Below, one piece after another: positions 1 through 6,487 of a stretch of 64,000 bases of DNA. The stretch spans positions 1-64,000 of the forward strand of contig NZ_JAAMOW010000004.1 of assembly GCF_011067135.1 (NCBI RefSeq), given 5' to 3'. Under the pieces are notes generated by a model. It did no database searches. It was not told the origin of the DNA and was given only the letters and a program-made list of their open reading frames with translations. Each line of letters opens with the position of its first letter. The first letter of the stretch is position 1. A program made the position numbers and the translations under genes. Origin of the DNA: Solimonas terrae. Lineage in GTDB: Bacteria; Pseudomonadota; Gammaproteobacteria; Nevskiales; Nevskiaceae.

Positions 1-127
1 CATGAAGGCTCGGCCTGCATCACAGGCCCTCGACGAAGCCGAATGTACGACTGCAACCACCTTCGCACGCCAGCGATCAGCGATTCACTTCACCTGCGGG
101 CTTGCGGGAGGAGTCCATGTACGCCTT

Positions 128-134
128 GTTGGGC
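128..134 (-). other. R'' core of the outermost attC (rest not resolved)
   Basis: GTTGGGC on the plus strand is the complement of the start of the sixth cassette (513-519), as expected for that cassette's own R'' box. I could not find the L'' or R' partner between 1 and 127. The site is either degenerate or cut by the window edge. Bases 1-127 otherwise show no supported gene. Confidence 0.45.
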
Positions 135-162
135 GTGCCCACGTAACCACGGAGTGAAGGCT

Positions 163-612
163 ATGGATTTGACAGCAAGAAAACGGCTCGACGTGAAATA
201 TCACCCGAGCCACGAATACCGCTACTGGCTCTATGACCCGGAAGGCGATGGGATGATCTACTACCGCACCCAGGACGCGCGGGATGATGCCGCTGAGAAA
301 GCTATCGCCGCTTACTTGGATGAGGGCTGGGCCGATGAGGTTGAAAACGTGTCGGCTGGCGAGGTGACGCACTTCGCGCAGTGCTTGGACAAGATACAAC
401 GGCCTGACGAACTCGACGAAGAGGGGTGCGACGGTGAAGGCACCTACTGGAGCGGCTACCAATGGATGGGCAACTACACCATGGCGGCGATTGACGCTGC
501 TGCGGAAGAGGCGCCCAACGCCCCGCTTCAGCCGCGTACCTGCCGCCGCGAAGCGGAGGCAGGTACGTCGGCTGGAAGCGATGGTTGGGCATCACTCCGC
601 ACCGGCCTCTAA
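163..612 (+). CDS. Hypothetical cassette protein, reversed in the array
   Basis: I do not recognise a characterised function. The first ~115 residues are acidic and aromatic-rich (YWLYDPEGDG near residue 22, AIAAYLDEGW near 48, LDEEGCDGEGTYW near 97) and resemble small proteins found in phages and integron cassettes. The last ~35 residues are the translation of the attC at 513-590 (APNAPLQPR...GTSAG) and run on into the neighbouring cassette. The native C-terminus in a free circular cassette would therefore differ. The ATG lies about 28 nt inside the cassette, the usual position for a cassette gene. The gene opposes the array, so it would need its own promoter. Confidence 0.6.
   Translation: MDLTARKRLDVKYHPSHEYRYWLYDPEGDGMIYYRTQDARDDAAEKAIAAYLDEGWADEVENVSAGEVTHFAQCLDKIQRPDELDEEGCDGEGTYWSGYQWMGNYTMAAIDAAAEEAPNAPLQPRTCRREAEAGTSAGSDGWASLRTGL
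513..590 (-). other. attC recombination site A (78 bp)
   Basis: On the minus strand it reads R'' GCCCAAC, L'' containing TTCCAGCCG, a variable terminal stem, L' CGGCTGAA and R' GTTGGGC. L'' has one extra C relative to the complement of L', which is the extrahelical base that sets orientation. The site terminates the cassette carrying the 592-1008 gene. Confidence 0.9.
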
Positions 613-1008
613 TTTGTACTTGGCCACAGGGATCTCTCCGTAGTCGCCTTCTAGCCACCCGTGATAGCCCATACACATTTCATCTCCAGCCATGATGTCC
701 TGCTGTGCGATGACTTGCCTGTTGCTCTTTTGAATCAGTTTTACTTGGACAGACAGTTCTACCTGCTGTTCTGCGTTTGAGATAGCTCCTGTGACGCCGT
801 CAAGAACCATCATCACCCCGTAGAGCGCATCGTCAATGGCTTGCTCTGCAACGGCCCGAGCTTTTGCGGTTAGCTTTTTGTCCAATTTTTCTACTGCGTA
901 GGCGCGAACGTCCTCGAGCAAGATGCGCCCAGCGGCATGCTGCAACCAAAGCTCAAGCGCTCTTGGCTCCCGCGGCGGCGGTTGAAGTTCAAGTTGCCAA
1001 GTCGCCAT
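592..1008 (-). CDS. Hypothetical cassette protein, forward in the array
   Basis: This 138-residue protein has no recognised family. It begins MATWQLELQPPPREP, has no signal peptide or membrane segment, and is largely alpha-helical by composition (residues 25-75). A stretch around 80-110 (VELSVQVKLIQKSNRQVIAQ) could form strands, and the tail is glycine- and tyrosine-rich. It fills its cassette exactly: the stop codon lies 2 nt before attC A, and the start is about 22 nt inside the cassette boundary. Reading in the array direction, it could be driven by the integron Pc promoter or by a nearer one. Base composition is lower in G+C than the core genes to the right, as usual for cassettes. Confidence 0.7.
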   Translation of the reverse strand: MATWQLELQPPPREPRALELWLQHAAGRILLEDVRAYAVEKLDKKLTAKARAVAEQAIDDALYGVMMVLDGVTGAISNAEQQVELSVQVKLIQKSNRQVIAQQDIMAGDEMCMGYHGWLEGDYGEIPVAKYKLEAGAE

Positions 1009-1030
1009 TGCTCAACTCTCGCTTTGTGAT

Positions 1031-1099
1031 GCCCAACGCCCAGGTTCAGGGGCGGCCTCGCCGAAGGCGAGGACGTCCCACTGCAACCTGTTGTTAGCA
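1031..1099 (-). other. attC recombination site B (69 bp)
   Basis: On the minus strand R'' is TGCTAAC and R' is GTTGGGC. The inner arms are AGGTTGCAG and CTGAACCT, with one extra base in L'', and the terminal stem is CCTCGCC/GGCGAGG. It ends the cassette with the DUF3806-like gene, whose own start motif is GTTAGCA, complementary to this R''. Confidence 0.85.
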
Positions 1100-1103
1100 G
1101 TCA

Positions 1104-1592
1104 TTAGTGGCTGTCCACGCCAAACTCGCTGCTTAGCCGCTTTACATCTCGTACGAGATTGTCGTGGAGCATGATAACGTTGACCGTGCCCTGGTCTTCA
1201 ATTCGCTTGGAGATTATGGTGAGTGCACCGATTGCGGCCCGCTTGCCGCGAATCTTTAGAACAGGATTCTCTCCGTACTCGTCCTTTACCTGCTTCCATT
1301 CTGCGTTGATGTCAGCCGCCGTAGCATCACCAAATACAACGCCAAGAGCCTGAAGGTCTGCTGTGTTTTCGTGGCTAACTAGATTTTCATCGACGATGCG
1401 CTGCAGAACAGGTAAGTCCTTTGCTGTGCCTGAAAGCCGGTACCCATAGTGCTTTTCAGCGAGGGCGGCGACGAAAGCCCTCTTAGCTGCGAGGTCTGAA
1501 CTCCACTCGGCGTCTAACTCGGAATAGATTGGCTCCACAGCAAAAGCTCCGGCAGAGAACAGCGCAAGGATAACTAGAAGAACTGTTTTCAT
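1104..1592 (-). CDS. Secreted DUF3806-like cassette protein
   Basis: The predicted product has 162 residues. The start is placed at the second in-frame ATG because it gives a clean signal peptide (MKTVLLVILALFSAGAFA, cleavage near residue 18). The mature part contains LGVVFGDATAADINAEWKQV and a late LTIISKRIE segment, the pattern I associate with DUF3806 proteins. No enzymatic function is established for that family. The export signal means it acts in the periplasm or outside. The gene is in the array direction and ends 5 nt before attC B. An upstream ATG would add four residues before the signal peptide and is less likely. Confidence 0.7.
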   Translation of the reverse strand: MKTVLLVILALFSAGAFAVEPIYSELDAEWSSDLAAKRAFVAALAEKHYGYRLSGTAKDLPVLQRIVDENLVSHENTADLQALGVVFGDATAADINAEWKQVKDEYGENPVLKIRGKRAAIGALTIISKRIEDQGTVNVIMLHDNLVRDVKRLSSEFGVDSH

Positions 1593-1595
1593 GAC

Positions 1596-1654
1596 TGCTA
1601 ACACCTCAGTTCAGGGCGCGGCGAAGCCGTCGCCCCTGGAACGCGATGTTGGGC
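1596..1654 (-). other. attC recombination site C (59 bp, short)
   Basis: On the minus strand R'' is GCCCAAC and R' is GTTAGCA. L'' TTCCAGGGGCG pairs with L' CGCCCTGAA with an extra C, and the terminal loop is short (ACGGCTTCGCCG). At 59 bp it is the shortest attC in this array. Confidence 0.88.
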
Positions 1655-1667
1655 TGGAGGGTGACGC

Positions 1668-2081
1668 ATGAGCAGCTATATCGCGTACGCGGTGAGCAGC
1701 GATAGCGACTATCGATTCGCTGGGCGACATGCTCGTCTCAAACCTGCGCTGCTGCGCGCAAAGATCGCCGCGCGCGGGCATCGAGATTGGGATTGGGTCG
1801 TGGACACGCAACGGCTCGACGGATACGACGACGACGGCAAACCGATTTACACGACGGTGGCTCGGCGCTCATCGATAGCAGGCTACGAGCAGCTTACGCC
1901 CAACGCCCCGCATCAGCCGCGGATTTGCCGTAGCGAAGCGGAGGCAAATACGTCGGCTGGATGCGATGGTTATGTCTCACGTCGACCCCAGACGTCCACA
2001 GACTTGGCATCGTATATACGAACCTTGCACTTGAACTTTCCTCTTATCTTCTCGATGTGCGCTCTGTCGCTCTCAGAGTAG
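1668..2081 (+). CDS. Hypothetical cassette protein, reversed, reading through attC
   Basis: The open frame encodes 137 residues, of which only the first ~79 belong to the cassette body (MSSYIAYAVSSDSDYRFAG at the start). The rest translates attC D (TPNAPHQPR...NTSAG) and then antisense sequence of the next cassette. In the excised circle the frame would cross the recombination point and continue over attC C, ending at a TGA that overlaps its own start region. No family is recognised. The start is the ATG 13 nt inside the cassette after attC C. The gene opposes the array. Confidence 0.5.
   Translation: MSSYIAYAVSSDSDYRFAGRHARLKPALLRAKIAARGHRDWDWVVDTQRLDGYDDDGKPIYTTVARRSSIAGYEQLTPNAPHQPRICRSEAEANTSAGCDGYVSRRPQTSTDLASYIRTLHLNFPLIFSMCALSLSE
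1898..1975 (-). other. attC recombination site D (78 bp)
   Basis: On the minus strand R'' is ACATAAC and R' is GTTGGGC. L'' GCATCCAGCCG pairs with L' CGGCTGATGC leaving one extra C, and the long variable stem is related to that of attC A. It ends the cassette carrying the DUF4917 gene, whose stop codon lies inside R''. Confidence 0.9.
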
Positions 2082-3025
2082 ACACCGATGTATACGCTCC
2101 ACAACTTCTCAGATGGGCTTCTTCCCTTTCTCGCCGCCTTATTTATTGCGGAGATAATGTGATCGTCATACTGCCCGAAGTTAAACCCGAACGTCACCAA
2201 GGATCCTTGCGCTTCACAAAGACTCTCGTAGCAGTGAGTAAGGTAATGGTTGTGCATGATGTGTTTTAACTTCTGGCGCCCATCCCCCGCCGTGACGAAA
2301 ATTGGATACTCGCCGCTCTCCATGCGCGCACCAATCTTCTGGAGTAGGTAGTTGTACTCGTCGTACTCCTCCTTGGTGATCGCGGTTCCATTGTCAAAAA
2401 ACTGCAGAGCCCCATGTAGGTAGAATACGTTCTGGTCTTTTCTATGCTTGCCCCACACAAGGTCTGACCACACCTGCTCCTCTTCAGGAACAAACTCATC
2501 ACCGACATTCTCTAGTTCCCTTCCGCAGCCATCGACGTGATTCACGACGTTATTTCGCAGAAGGACCCAGTAGAGCAAGAGATCGTAGTTAGTCGAGTAG
2601 ATGTTGCCGCCGGCATTCAGGAAGACGCTGAGGAAGTTGGAGCACGCTTTGCTCTGCGCCTCTGGCACTTTAAACACATGTTCCGGGTGAAGCTCCTTTA
2701 CCGCCCTCAGCAGGCTCTTCTTCAGTTTTGCGCTAGCCTGATCAATCTTCTTCTTCAGTGAGCTGTCTCCCCCGAATGCACTTATAAGCGCCGAGCAAGT
2801 GTCGAGATACTGCATGATCACTTCGAAGTTGCGGGTTTCAATGACGCTTAGCGCTACGGACAAATCCTTGTCGTTAAGCTTCTCGACAAAATCATGCAAT
2901 GCGTTGTAGGAGAAGATGCTTGGATCGTACGCCATGCTGAAGCCGTTCCCGAGCAGGAGATGAAAACTACGACTCGGGTTCTTCCTGATGGACGCGCGCA
3001 CATCATCAAATGTCTCTAGGTCCAT
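1970..3025 (-). CDS. DUF4917-type SIR2-like cassette protein, candidate defence gene
   Basis: The product has 351 residues and no signal peptide or membrane segment. Four motifs recall a SIR2-like Rossmann fold: LLLGNGFSMAYD near 23, NIYSTNYDLLLYW near 141, VFYLHGAL near 200 and LVTFGFNFGQYDDHI near 277. I recognise this arrangement as DUF4917. SIR2-like domains in bacterial defence proteins often bind or degrade NAD+, so a role in abortive infection is plausible but inferred. The gene has the array orientation and occupies the second cassette. It is the largest cassette gene here and is clearly less GC-rich than the core genes. No partner defence gene is adjacent. Confidence 0.72.
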   Translation of the reverse strand: MDLETFDDVRASIRKNPSRSFHLLLGNGFSMAYDPSIFSYNALHDFVEKLNDKDLSVALSVIETRNFEVIMQYLDTCSALISAFGGDSSLKKKIDQASAKLKKSLLRAVKELHPEHVFKVPEAQSKACSNFLSVFLNAGGNIYSTNYDLLLYWVLLRNNVVNHVDGCGRELENVGDEFVPEEEQVWSDLVWGKHRKDQNVFYLHGALQFFDNGTAITKEEYDEYNYLLQKIGARMESGEYPIFVTAGDGRQKLKHIMHNHYLTHCYESLCEAQGSLVTFGFNFGQYDDHIISAINKAARKGRSPSEKLWSVYIGVYSESDRAHIEKIRGKFKCKVRIYDAKSVDVWGRRET

Positions 3026-3059
3026 GATCTAACGACGCCCCCAAGGCAGCTTCTGTGAG

Positions 3060-3125
3060 ACATAACGCCGGAACTCAGCCGCGTTCGAGCGAAGCGAGAA
3101 CGTCGGCTGGAGTTCCTTGTTCGGC
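3060..3125 (-). other. attC recombination site E (66 bp)
   Basis: On the minus strand R'' is GCCGAAC and R' is GTTATGT. L'' ACTCCAGCCG pairs with L' CGGCTGAGT with the extra C. It ends the first, attI-proximal cassette. Its R'' is exactly complementary to the attI-side core at 3515-3521. Confidence 0.9.
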
Positions 3126-3149
3126 GGCATCTGGTGAAGGAGACGAGTA

Positions 3150-3524
3150 ATGGGAATGTATACCGAATTGGTGCTGAAAGCCGACGTGAAACGCGACTTG
3201 CCGCGCGAGGTAGAGGCGGTGTTGCAGCATTTGTTTAACGGCGAAGAGTGCCCGAAAGAACTGCCGCAGCATCGGTTCTTTGAGTGCGAGCGGTGGGAAC
3301 ACATAGGCTCAATGAGCAGCTACTACCACATTCCTTGGGCGGTGAGCCGCTACCACGACGGCCGCATTTTCAGCCGCAGCGACTTGAAGAACTACGACGG
3401 CGAAATCGCGGCATTTGTGTCGTGGTTGATGCCGTATCTGGACGAGCCAGACGGCAAGTGCATCGGCTGGTCTTGGTATGAGGAAGGCGACACGCCGGAA
3501 CTGCTGCTGATGACGCCGAACTAG
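3150..3524 (+). CDS. Hypothetical first-cassette protein, reversed
   Basis: The 124-residue protein opens with MGMYTELVLKADVKRDLP, an opening I associate with small uncharacterised phage and cassette proteins. It is soluble and rich in aromatic residues (SSYYHIPW near 53, CIGWSWYEEGD near 105). Its stop codon overlaps the attI core, so in a circular cassette the C-terminus would change. It runs opposite to the array direction although it is closest to attI, so it cannot use a Pc promoter firing into the array. The ATG follows GGAGACGAGTA, which gives a reasonable ribosome-binding site. Confidence 0.68.
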   Translation: MGMYTELVLKADVKRDLPREVEAVLQHLFNGEECPKELPQHRFFECERWEHIGSMSSYYHIPWAVSRYHDGRIFSRSDLKNYDGEIAAFVSWLMPYLDEPDGKCIGWSWYEEGDTPELLLMTPN

Positions 3525-3600
3525 ATTTATACGGACTGAAAAGTACGCCGGCCATCCGGATAAGACAATCGTCGGTTCGCCAAAACAATGACTTAGGTCT
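3515..3600 (-). other. attI insertion site region
   Basis: The minus strand reads GTTCGGC at 3521-3515, the crossover core between integrase side and first cassette. The A+T-richer stretch up to the integrase start fits attI position. I could not assign the accessory integrase-binding repeats or a convincing Pc promoter. Confidence 0.65.
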
Positions 3601-3635
3601 CACTTTTGGATTTAAACAGGGTTAAGAATCGGCGT

Positions 3636-4616
3636 ATGGAAACGACACCGCCAAAAGCTCCAAAGCTCATGGTCCAGGTTCGGGACGCGCTGCGTGTCCG
3701 GCACTATAGCCTGCGTACGGAGCGCAGTTACCTGCACTGGGTTCGCCGCTACATTCATTTCCACGGGACGCGCCACCCGGCAACGCTTGGCGCGCCGGAA
3801 GTGGCGGCGTTTCTCAGTCATCTGGCGGTGGATCGTTCGGTTTCCGCATCGACGCAGAATCAGGCGAAGGCGGCGCTGCTGTTTCTTTATCGCCATGTGC
3901 TCGCCGTCGAGCTTTCCTGGCTCGATGAGGTAATCCAGGCAAAACCGTCGCGGCGTCTGCCGGTTGTGCTGACGACGCGTGAGGTCGTTGCTCTGCTCGG
4001 TGAGCTGTCCGGCACCACCTGGCTTGTCGTGGCCTTGCTGTATGGAACCGGCATGCGGGTTCTCGAAGGCTTGCGCCTGCGGGTCAAGGACATCGAATTC
4101 GAGCGGCGCGAGATCGTCGTTCGGGAAGGCAAGGGCGGCAAGGATCGCGTTACGGTCCTGCCGGAGAATCTGATGCTGTTGCTGCGCGATCAGCTGATCG
4201 CCGCCAAGCGTCTGCATGACCGGGATCTGGCCGAAGGTTTTGGCGAAGTGTGGTTGCCGGATGCGCTGGCGGTGAAGTATCCGCGCGCGGCGCGCAGCTG
4301 GGGGTGGCAATACGTTTTTCCGTCGACGGTACGTTCCGTCGATCCACGCAGCGGCGTCCAGCGGCGGCATCATCTTCAACCGGACACGATCCAGAAAGCG
4401 GTGCGAGGTGCAGCGCAGCGCGCCGGCATTGCCAAGCCGTGCACGCCGCATGTGCTGCGGCATTCGTTCGCCACGCACCTGTTGCAGAGCGGCTACGACA
4501 TTCGCACGGTCCAGGAACTGCTCGGACATGAAGACGTCAGCACGACGATGATCTATACGCACGTTCTGAATCGTGGCGGACGCGGCATCGTCAGCCCGCT
4601 GGATCGGGTGGGTTAG
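3636..4616 (+). CDS. intI: Integron integrase (tyrosine recombinase)
   Basis: This is the site-specific recombinase that inserts and excises cassettes between attI and attC. An N-terminal SAM-like DNA-binding domain ([18 protein letters not shown] near residue 22) precedes the catalytic domain. Arg lies in [13 protein letters not shown], Lys in GKGGKDRV, His-x-x-Arg in [12 protein letters not shown], and the nucleophile Tyr in [16 protein letters not shown]. The IntI-specific insert that recognises folded attC is present ([12 protein letters not shown], then WGWQYVFP). A TTG ten codons earlier is possible, but the ATG matches the usual IntI start and length (326 residues). The frame is intact, so the array may still be active. 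The 3' end overlaps a convergent lipoprotein gene by 26 bp. Confidence 0.96.
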   Translation: METTPPKAPKLMVQVRDALRVRHYSLRTERSYLHWVRRYIHFHGTRHPATLGAPEVAAFLSHLAVDRSVSASTQNQAKAALLFLYRHVLAVELSWLDEVIQAKPSRRLPVVLTTREVVALLGELSGTTWLVVALLYGTGMRVLEGLRLRVKDIEFERREIVVREGKGGKDRVTVLPENLMLLLRDQLIAAKRLHDRDLAEGFGEVWLPDALAVKYPRAARSWGWQYVFPSTVRSVDPRSGVQRRHHLQPDTIQKAVRGAAQRAGIAKPCTPHVLRHSFATHLLQSGYDIRTVQELLGHEDVSTTMIYTHVLNRGGRGIVSPLDRVG

Positions 4617-4899
4617 GTTTTTGCGAAAGCTGTGCGCAATAGGCGTCGTACGCGGCGGCGCCGGAATCGAAGCCGGCGCGGGCCGCGAGTTCCCAGGGGC
4701 GTTCGCATTGATGGGTGTGGGCGCACCACAGATAGCCGGCGGAGCCGATGCAGCCGTGCGCATCGCGGTCGCCGCCCACCATCGGTGCCGCTGCCGCGGC
4801 GGCCGGGTCTGCGTGGGTGGCCGGCGTAGGCGTTCCGCAGGCTGCAAGGTTCAGGCACAAGGACGCGGCCATCAGCGTTTTGGGGATCGCGAGATTCAT
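4591..4899 (-). CDS. Small cysteine-containing lipoprotein
   Basis: The 102-residue product has a lipobox (LNLAAC, modified Cys near 21) after a short hydrophobic signal, so it should be anchored to a membrane facing the periplasm. The core [20 protein letters not shown] is a three-cysteine motif seen in many small proteobacterial lipoproteins of unknown role. AAGGACC precedes the ATG at good spacing. The 3' end overlaps the end of the integrase gene on the other strand. It is co-directional with the transporter on its right, but that gene lies upstream and the 41-nt gap could hold a promoter. Confidence 0.75.
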   Translation of the reverse strand: MNLAIPKTLMAASLCLNLAACGTPTPATHADPAAAAAAPMVGGDRDAHGCIGSAGYLWCAHTHQCERPWELAARAGFDSGAAAYDAYCAQLSQKPNPPDPAG

Positions 4900-4940
4900 G
4901 GTCCTTGTCCTCGACAGCGCGCGTTTGCCGGGCCGCATGC

Positions 4941-6242
4941 TCAATCGAGCAAGGCGCGACCTCGGGTTTCGATCACCAGGGGCATCAGCAGCAGGCCGGC
5001 GAGCGGCACGACGCCGATCCAGAACAGCACGCCGATGGCGCCCCCGGCCACTTTCGACGCGAACAGGCCGACGACGAACGGGCCGATCGCGGCGATCACG
5101 CGGCCGATGTTGTAGCAGAAGCCCGCGCCGGTGGCGCGCAGTCGCGTCGGGAACAGCTCCGGCAGGTAGTAGGTGAAGCTGCCGAACACGCCGAACACGG
5201 AGAGGCCAATCAGGAAATAGCCGTACAGCCGCGTGTGCGCTTCCAGCGGTGCGCCGAAGGTGAAGAAGATCGATGCCATCGAGACCGCGAAGTAGATCGC
5301 GAACATCGGCTTGCGGCCGAGCAGTTTCGCGGCCGGAATCGTCAGCAACGTGCCGAGCAGGCCGCCGACGTTGAATGCCATCGTCGCATGGAATTTCCAG
5401 TTTTCGATGAGTTGTACGGTGGCGGCCTTGTCGAAATCGCGCAGCGCGGCTTCGGTCTGTGCAAGGCCGGTGGCAAACACCGGCAGGAAGGCGTTGCAGC
5501 TCCACCAGGTGATCAGCGCGATCAATGCCATCAGCACGCCGCTCAATGTCGTGCGACGGAACGGCGGCGAGAACAGCTCGATCAGGCGCGGCGGCGCGCT
5601 GTTCTGTGCAACGCGCGTCCAGCGTTCCGGTTCCTTGACGAACAGCCGCACGCCGAACGCGACTGCCGCCGGAATCAGCCCGCAGAGGAACACGTAGCGC
5701 CACGAAACTTCCGGCTGGTCGGCGAACCAGCGCCCGGCAATCTGCAGATTGAGCAGCGTCGCCAGCGTGGTGCCGAACACGGCGGAGGTGTACAGCAGTG
5801 CACCGGCTTCGACACGGCGCTTTTCCGGCATGACTTCGGCGACCATCGACGCGCCGGCCGCCCATTCACCGCCGATGCCGAGCGACGCGACGATGCGGAA
5901 GCACACCAGTACCCAGATGTTCGGCGCGAAGGCGCAGGCGGCGGTGCCGAGCGCATACATGAGCATCGTGATCAGCATGGTGCGCGTGCGGCCGATGCGA
6001 TCGCCGACATAGCCGAACAGCACGCCACCGGCCGCCCAGCCGAGCAGCAGCAGCGAGGTCAGCGCGCCGGTCCAGTACAGCGTCGCGTGCTTGGCTTCGG
6101 GCGAGCCGATCGGCAGATGCAGCAGCGTCGGCACGCAGTTCGGTGCGACGAAGTTGAACAGGATGCTGTCGAACAGATCGAAGCCCCAGCCGAGCCACGC
6201 CGCGAACAGCACCAGCCACTGATATCGCGTCAGGCCGAGCAT
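4941..6242 (-). CDS. MFS transporter, sugar/organic-acid symporter-like
   Basis: The 433-residue inner-membrane protein has 12 predicted helices. MFS signatures are GDRIGRTRTM after helix 2 (near 82), RIVASLGIGGEWAAGAS near 118 and a PELFPTRLRATG motif near 360. The start, GWGFDLFDSILFNFVAP, resembles aromatic-acid and sialic-acid H+ symporters. The substrate cannot be read from sequence. The ATG was chosen because GGGAAG precedes it; an upstream extension lacks support. A 245-bp repeat-containing gap separates it from a second MFS gene in the same direction. Confidence 0.85.
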   Translation of the reverse strand: MLGLTRYQWLVLFAAWLGWGFDLFDSILFNFVAPNCVPTLLHLPIGSPEAKHATLYWTGALTSLLLLGWAAGGVLFGYVGDRIGRTRTMLITMLMYALGTAACAFAPNIWVLVCFRIVASLGIGGEWAAGASMVAEVMPEKRRVEAGALLYTSAVFGTTLATLLNLQIAGRWFADQPEVSWRYVFLCGLIPAAVAFGVRLFVKEPERWTRVAQNSAPPRLIELFSPPFRRTTLSGVLMALIALITWWSCNAFLPVFATGLAQTEAALRDFDKAATVQLIENWKFHATMAFNVGGLLGTLLTIPAAKLLGRKPMFAIYFAVSMASIFFTFGAPLEAHTRLYGYFLIGLSVFGVFGSFTYYLPELFPTRLRATGAGFCYNIGRVIAAIGPFVVGLFASKVAGGAIGVLFWIGVVPLAGLLLMPLVIETRGRALLD

Positions 6243-6299
6243 GGATTCTTCCCGTAATTCCGGTTGTGCTGGTGATCGGCCGGCGCGGCGAGCGAGCAC

Positions 6300-6470
6300 C
6301 CCCTCACCCTGGCGCTCTCCTCCAAGTTCATGGAGGAGAGGGAATACTCATGAGCTGTCCGCCCGGCGAGCTTCTTGAACAGTTCCCTCGCCCCGCAACG
6401 TGGGGAGAGGCTTGGGTTGAGGGGCGCCGCATCGGGCATCACGGCGAGCACGCGCCTGCCCCGATGGACG
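6300..6470. repeat. REP-like palindromic intergenic sequence
   Basis: A perfect 9-bp hairpin (CTCTCCTCC/GGAGGAGAG, 6315-6340) is followed by CCCC...GGGG palindromes and CCCTC/GAGGG blocks typical of REP-like dispersed repeats. It lies between two co-directional transporter genes and may end transcription or stabilise mRNA. I saw no second copy in this window. Confidence 0.45.
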
Positions 6471-6487
6471 AGAGGCAGTGTCGTGCC

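Larger units (their letters stand above)
1..4616. mobile_element. Chromosomal integron: integrase, attI and six-cassette end of an array
   Basis: The integrase gene reads rightward from 3636, and the cassettes extend left from an attI core at 3515-3521 to the window edge. Each cassette's first 7 bases (GTTRRRY-like, minus strand) are the exact reverse complement of its own R'' box: GTTCGGC, GTTATGT, GTTGGGC, GTTAGCA, GTTGGGC and GTTGGGC in turn. That is the signature of successive single-cassette insertions. In every complete attC the L'' arm has one unpaired extra base relative to L' on the minus strand, so all sites point left. Three genes follow the array direction and three oppose it. The array continues beyond the window. 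Confidence 0.93.

Noticed and set aside
1-127. Complete sixth attC at the left edge
   Set aside because: Only the R'' core at 128-134 is convincing; no L'' or R' partner could be paired, so I list only the core.
3525-3640. Pc promoter and LexA box at intI/attI
   Set aside because: No pair of hexamers or CTGT-N8-ACAG site stands out; reporting them would be guesswork.
3612-4847. 411-codon minus-strand frame antisense to intI
   Set aside because: Arises from GC-biased third positions opposite a real, motif-complete integrase; no recognisable protein.
4905-6257. 450-codon plus-strand frame opposite the first MFS gene
   Set aside because: Gln/Arg-rich shadow frame without motifs.
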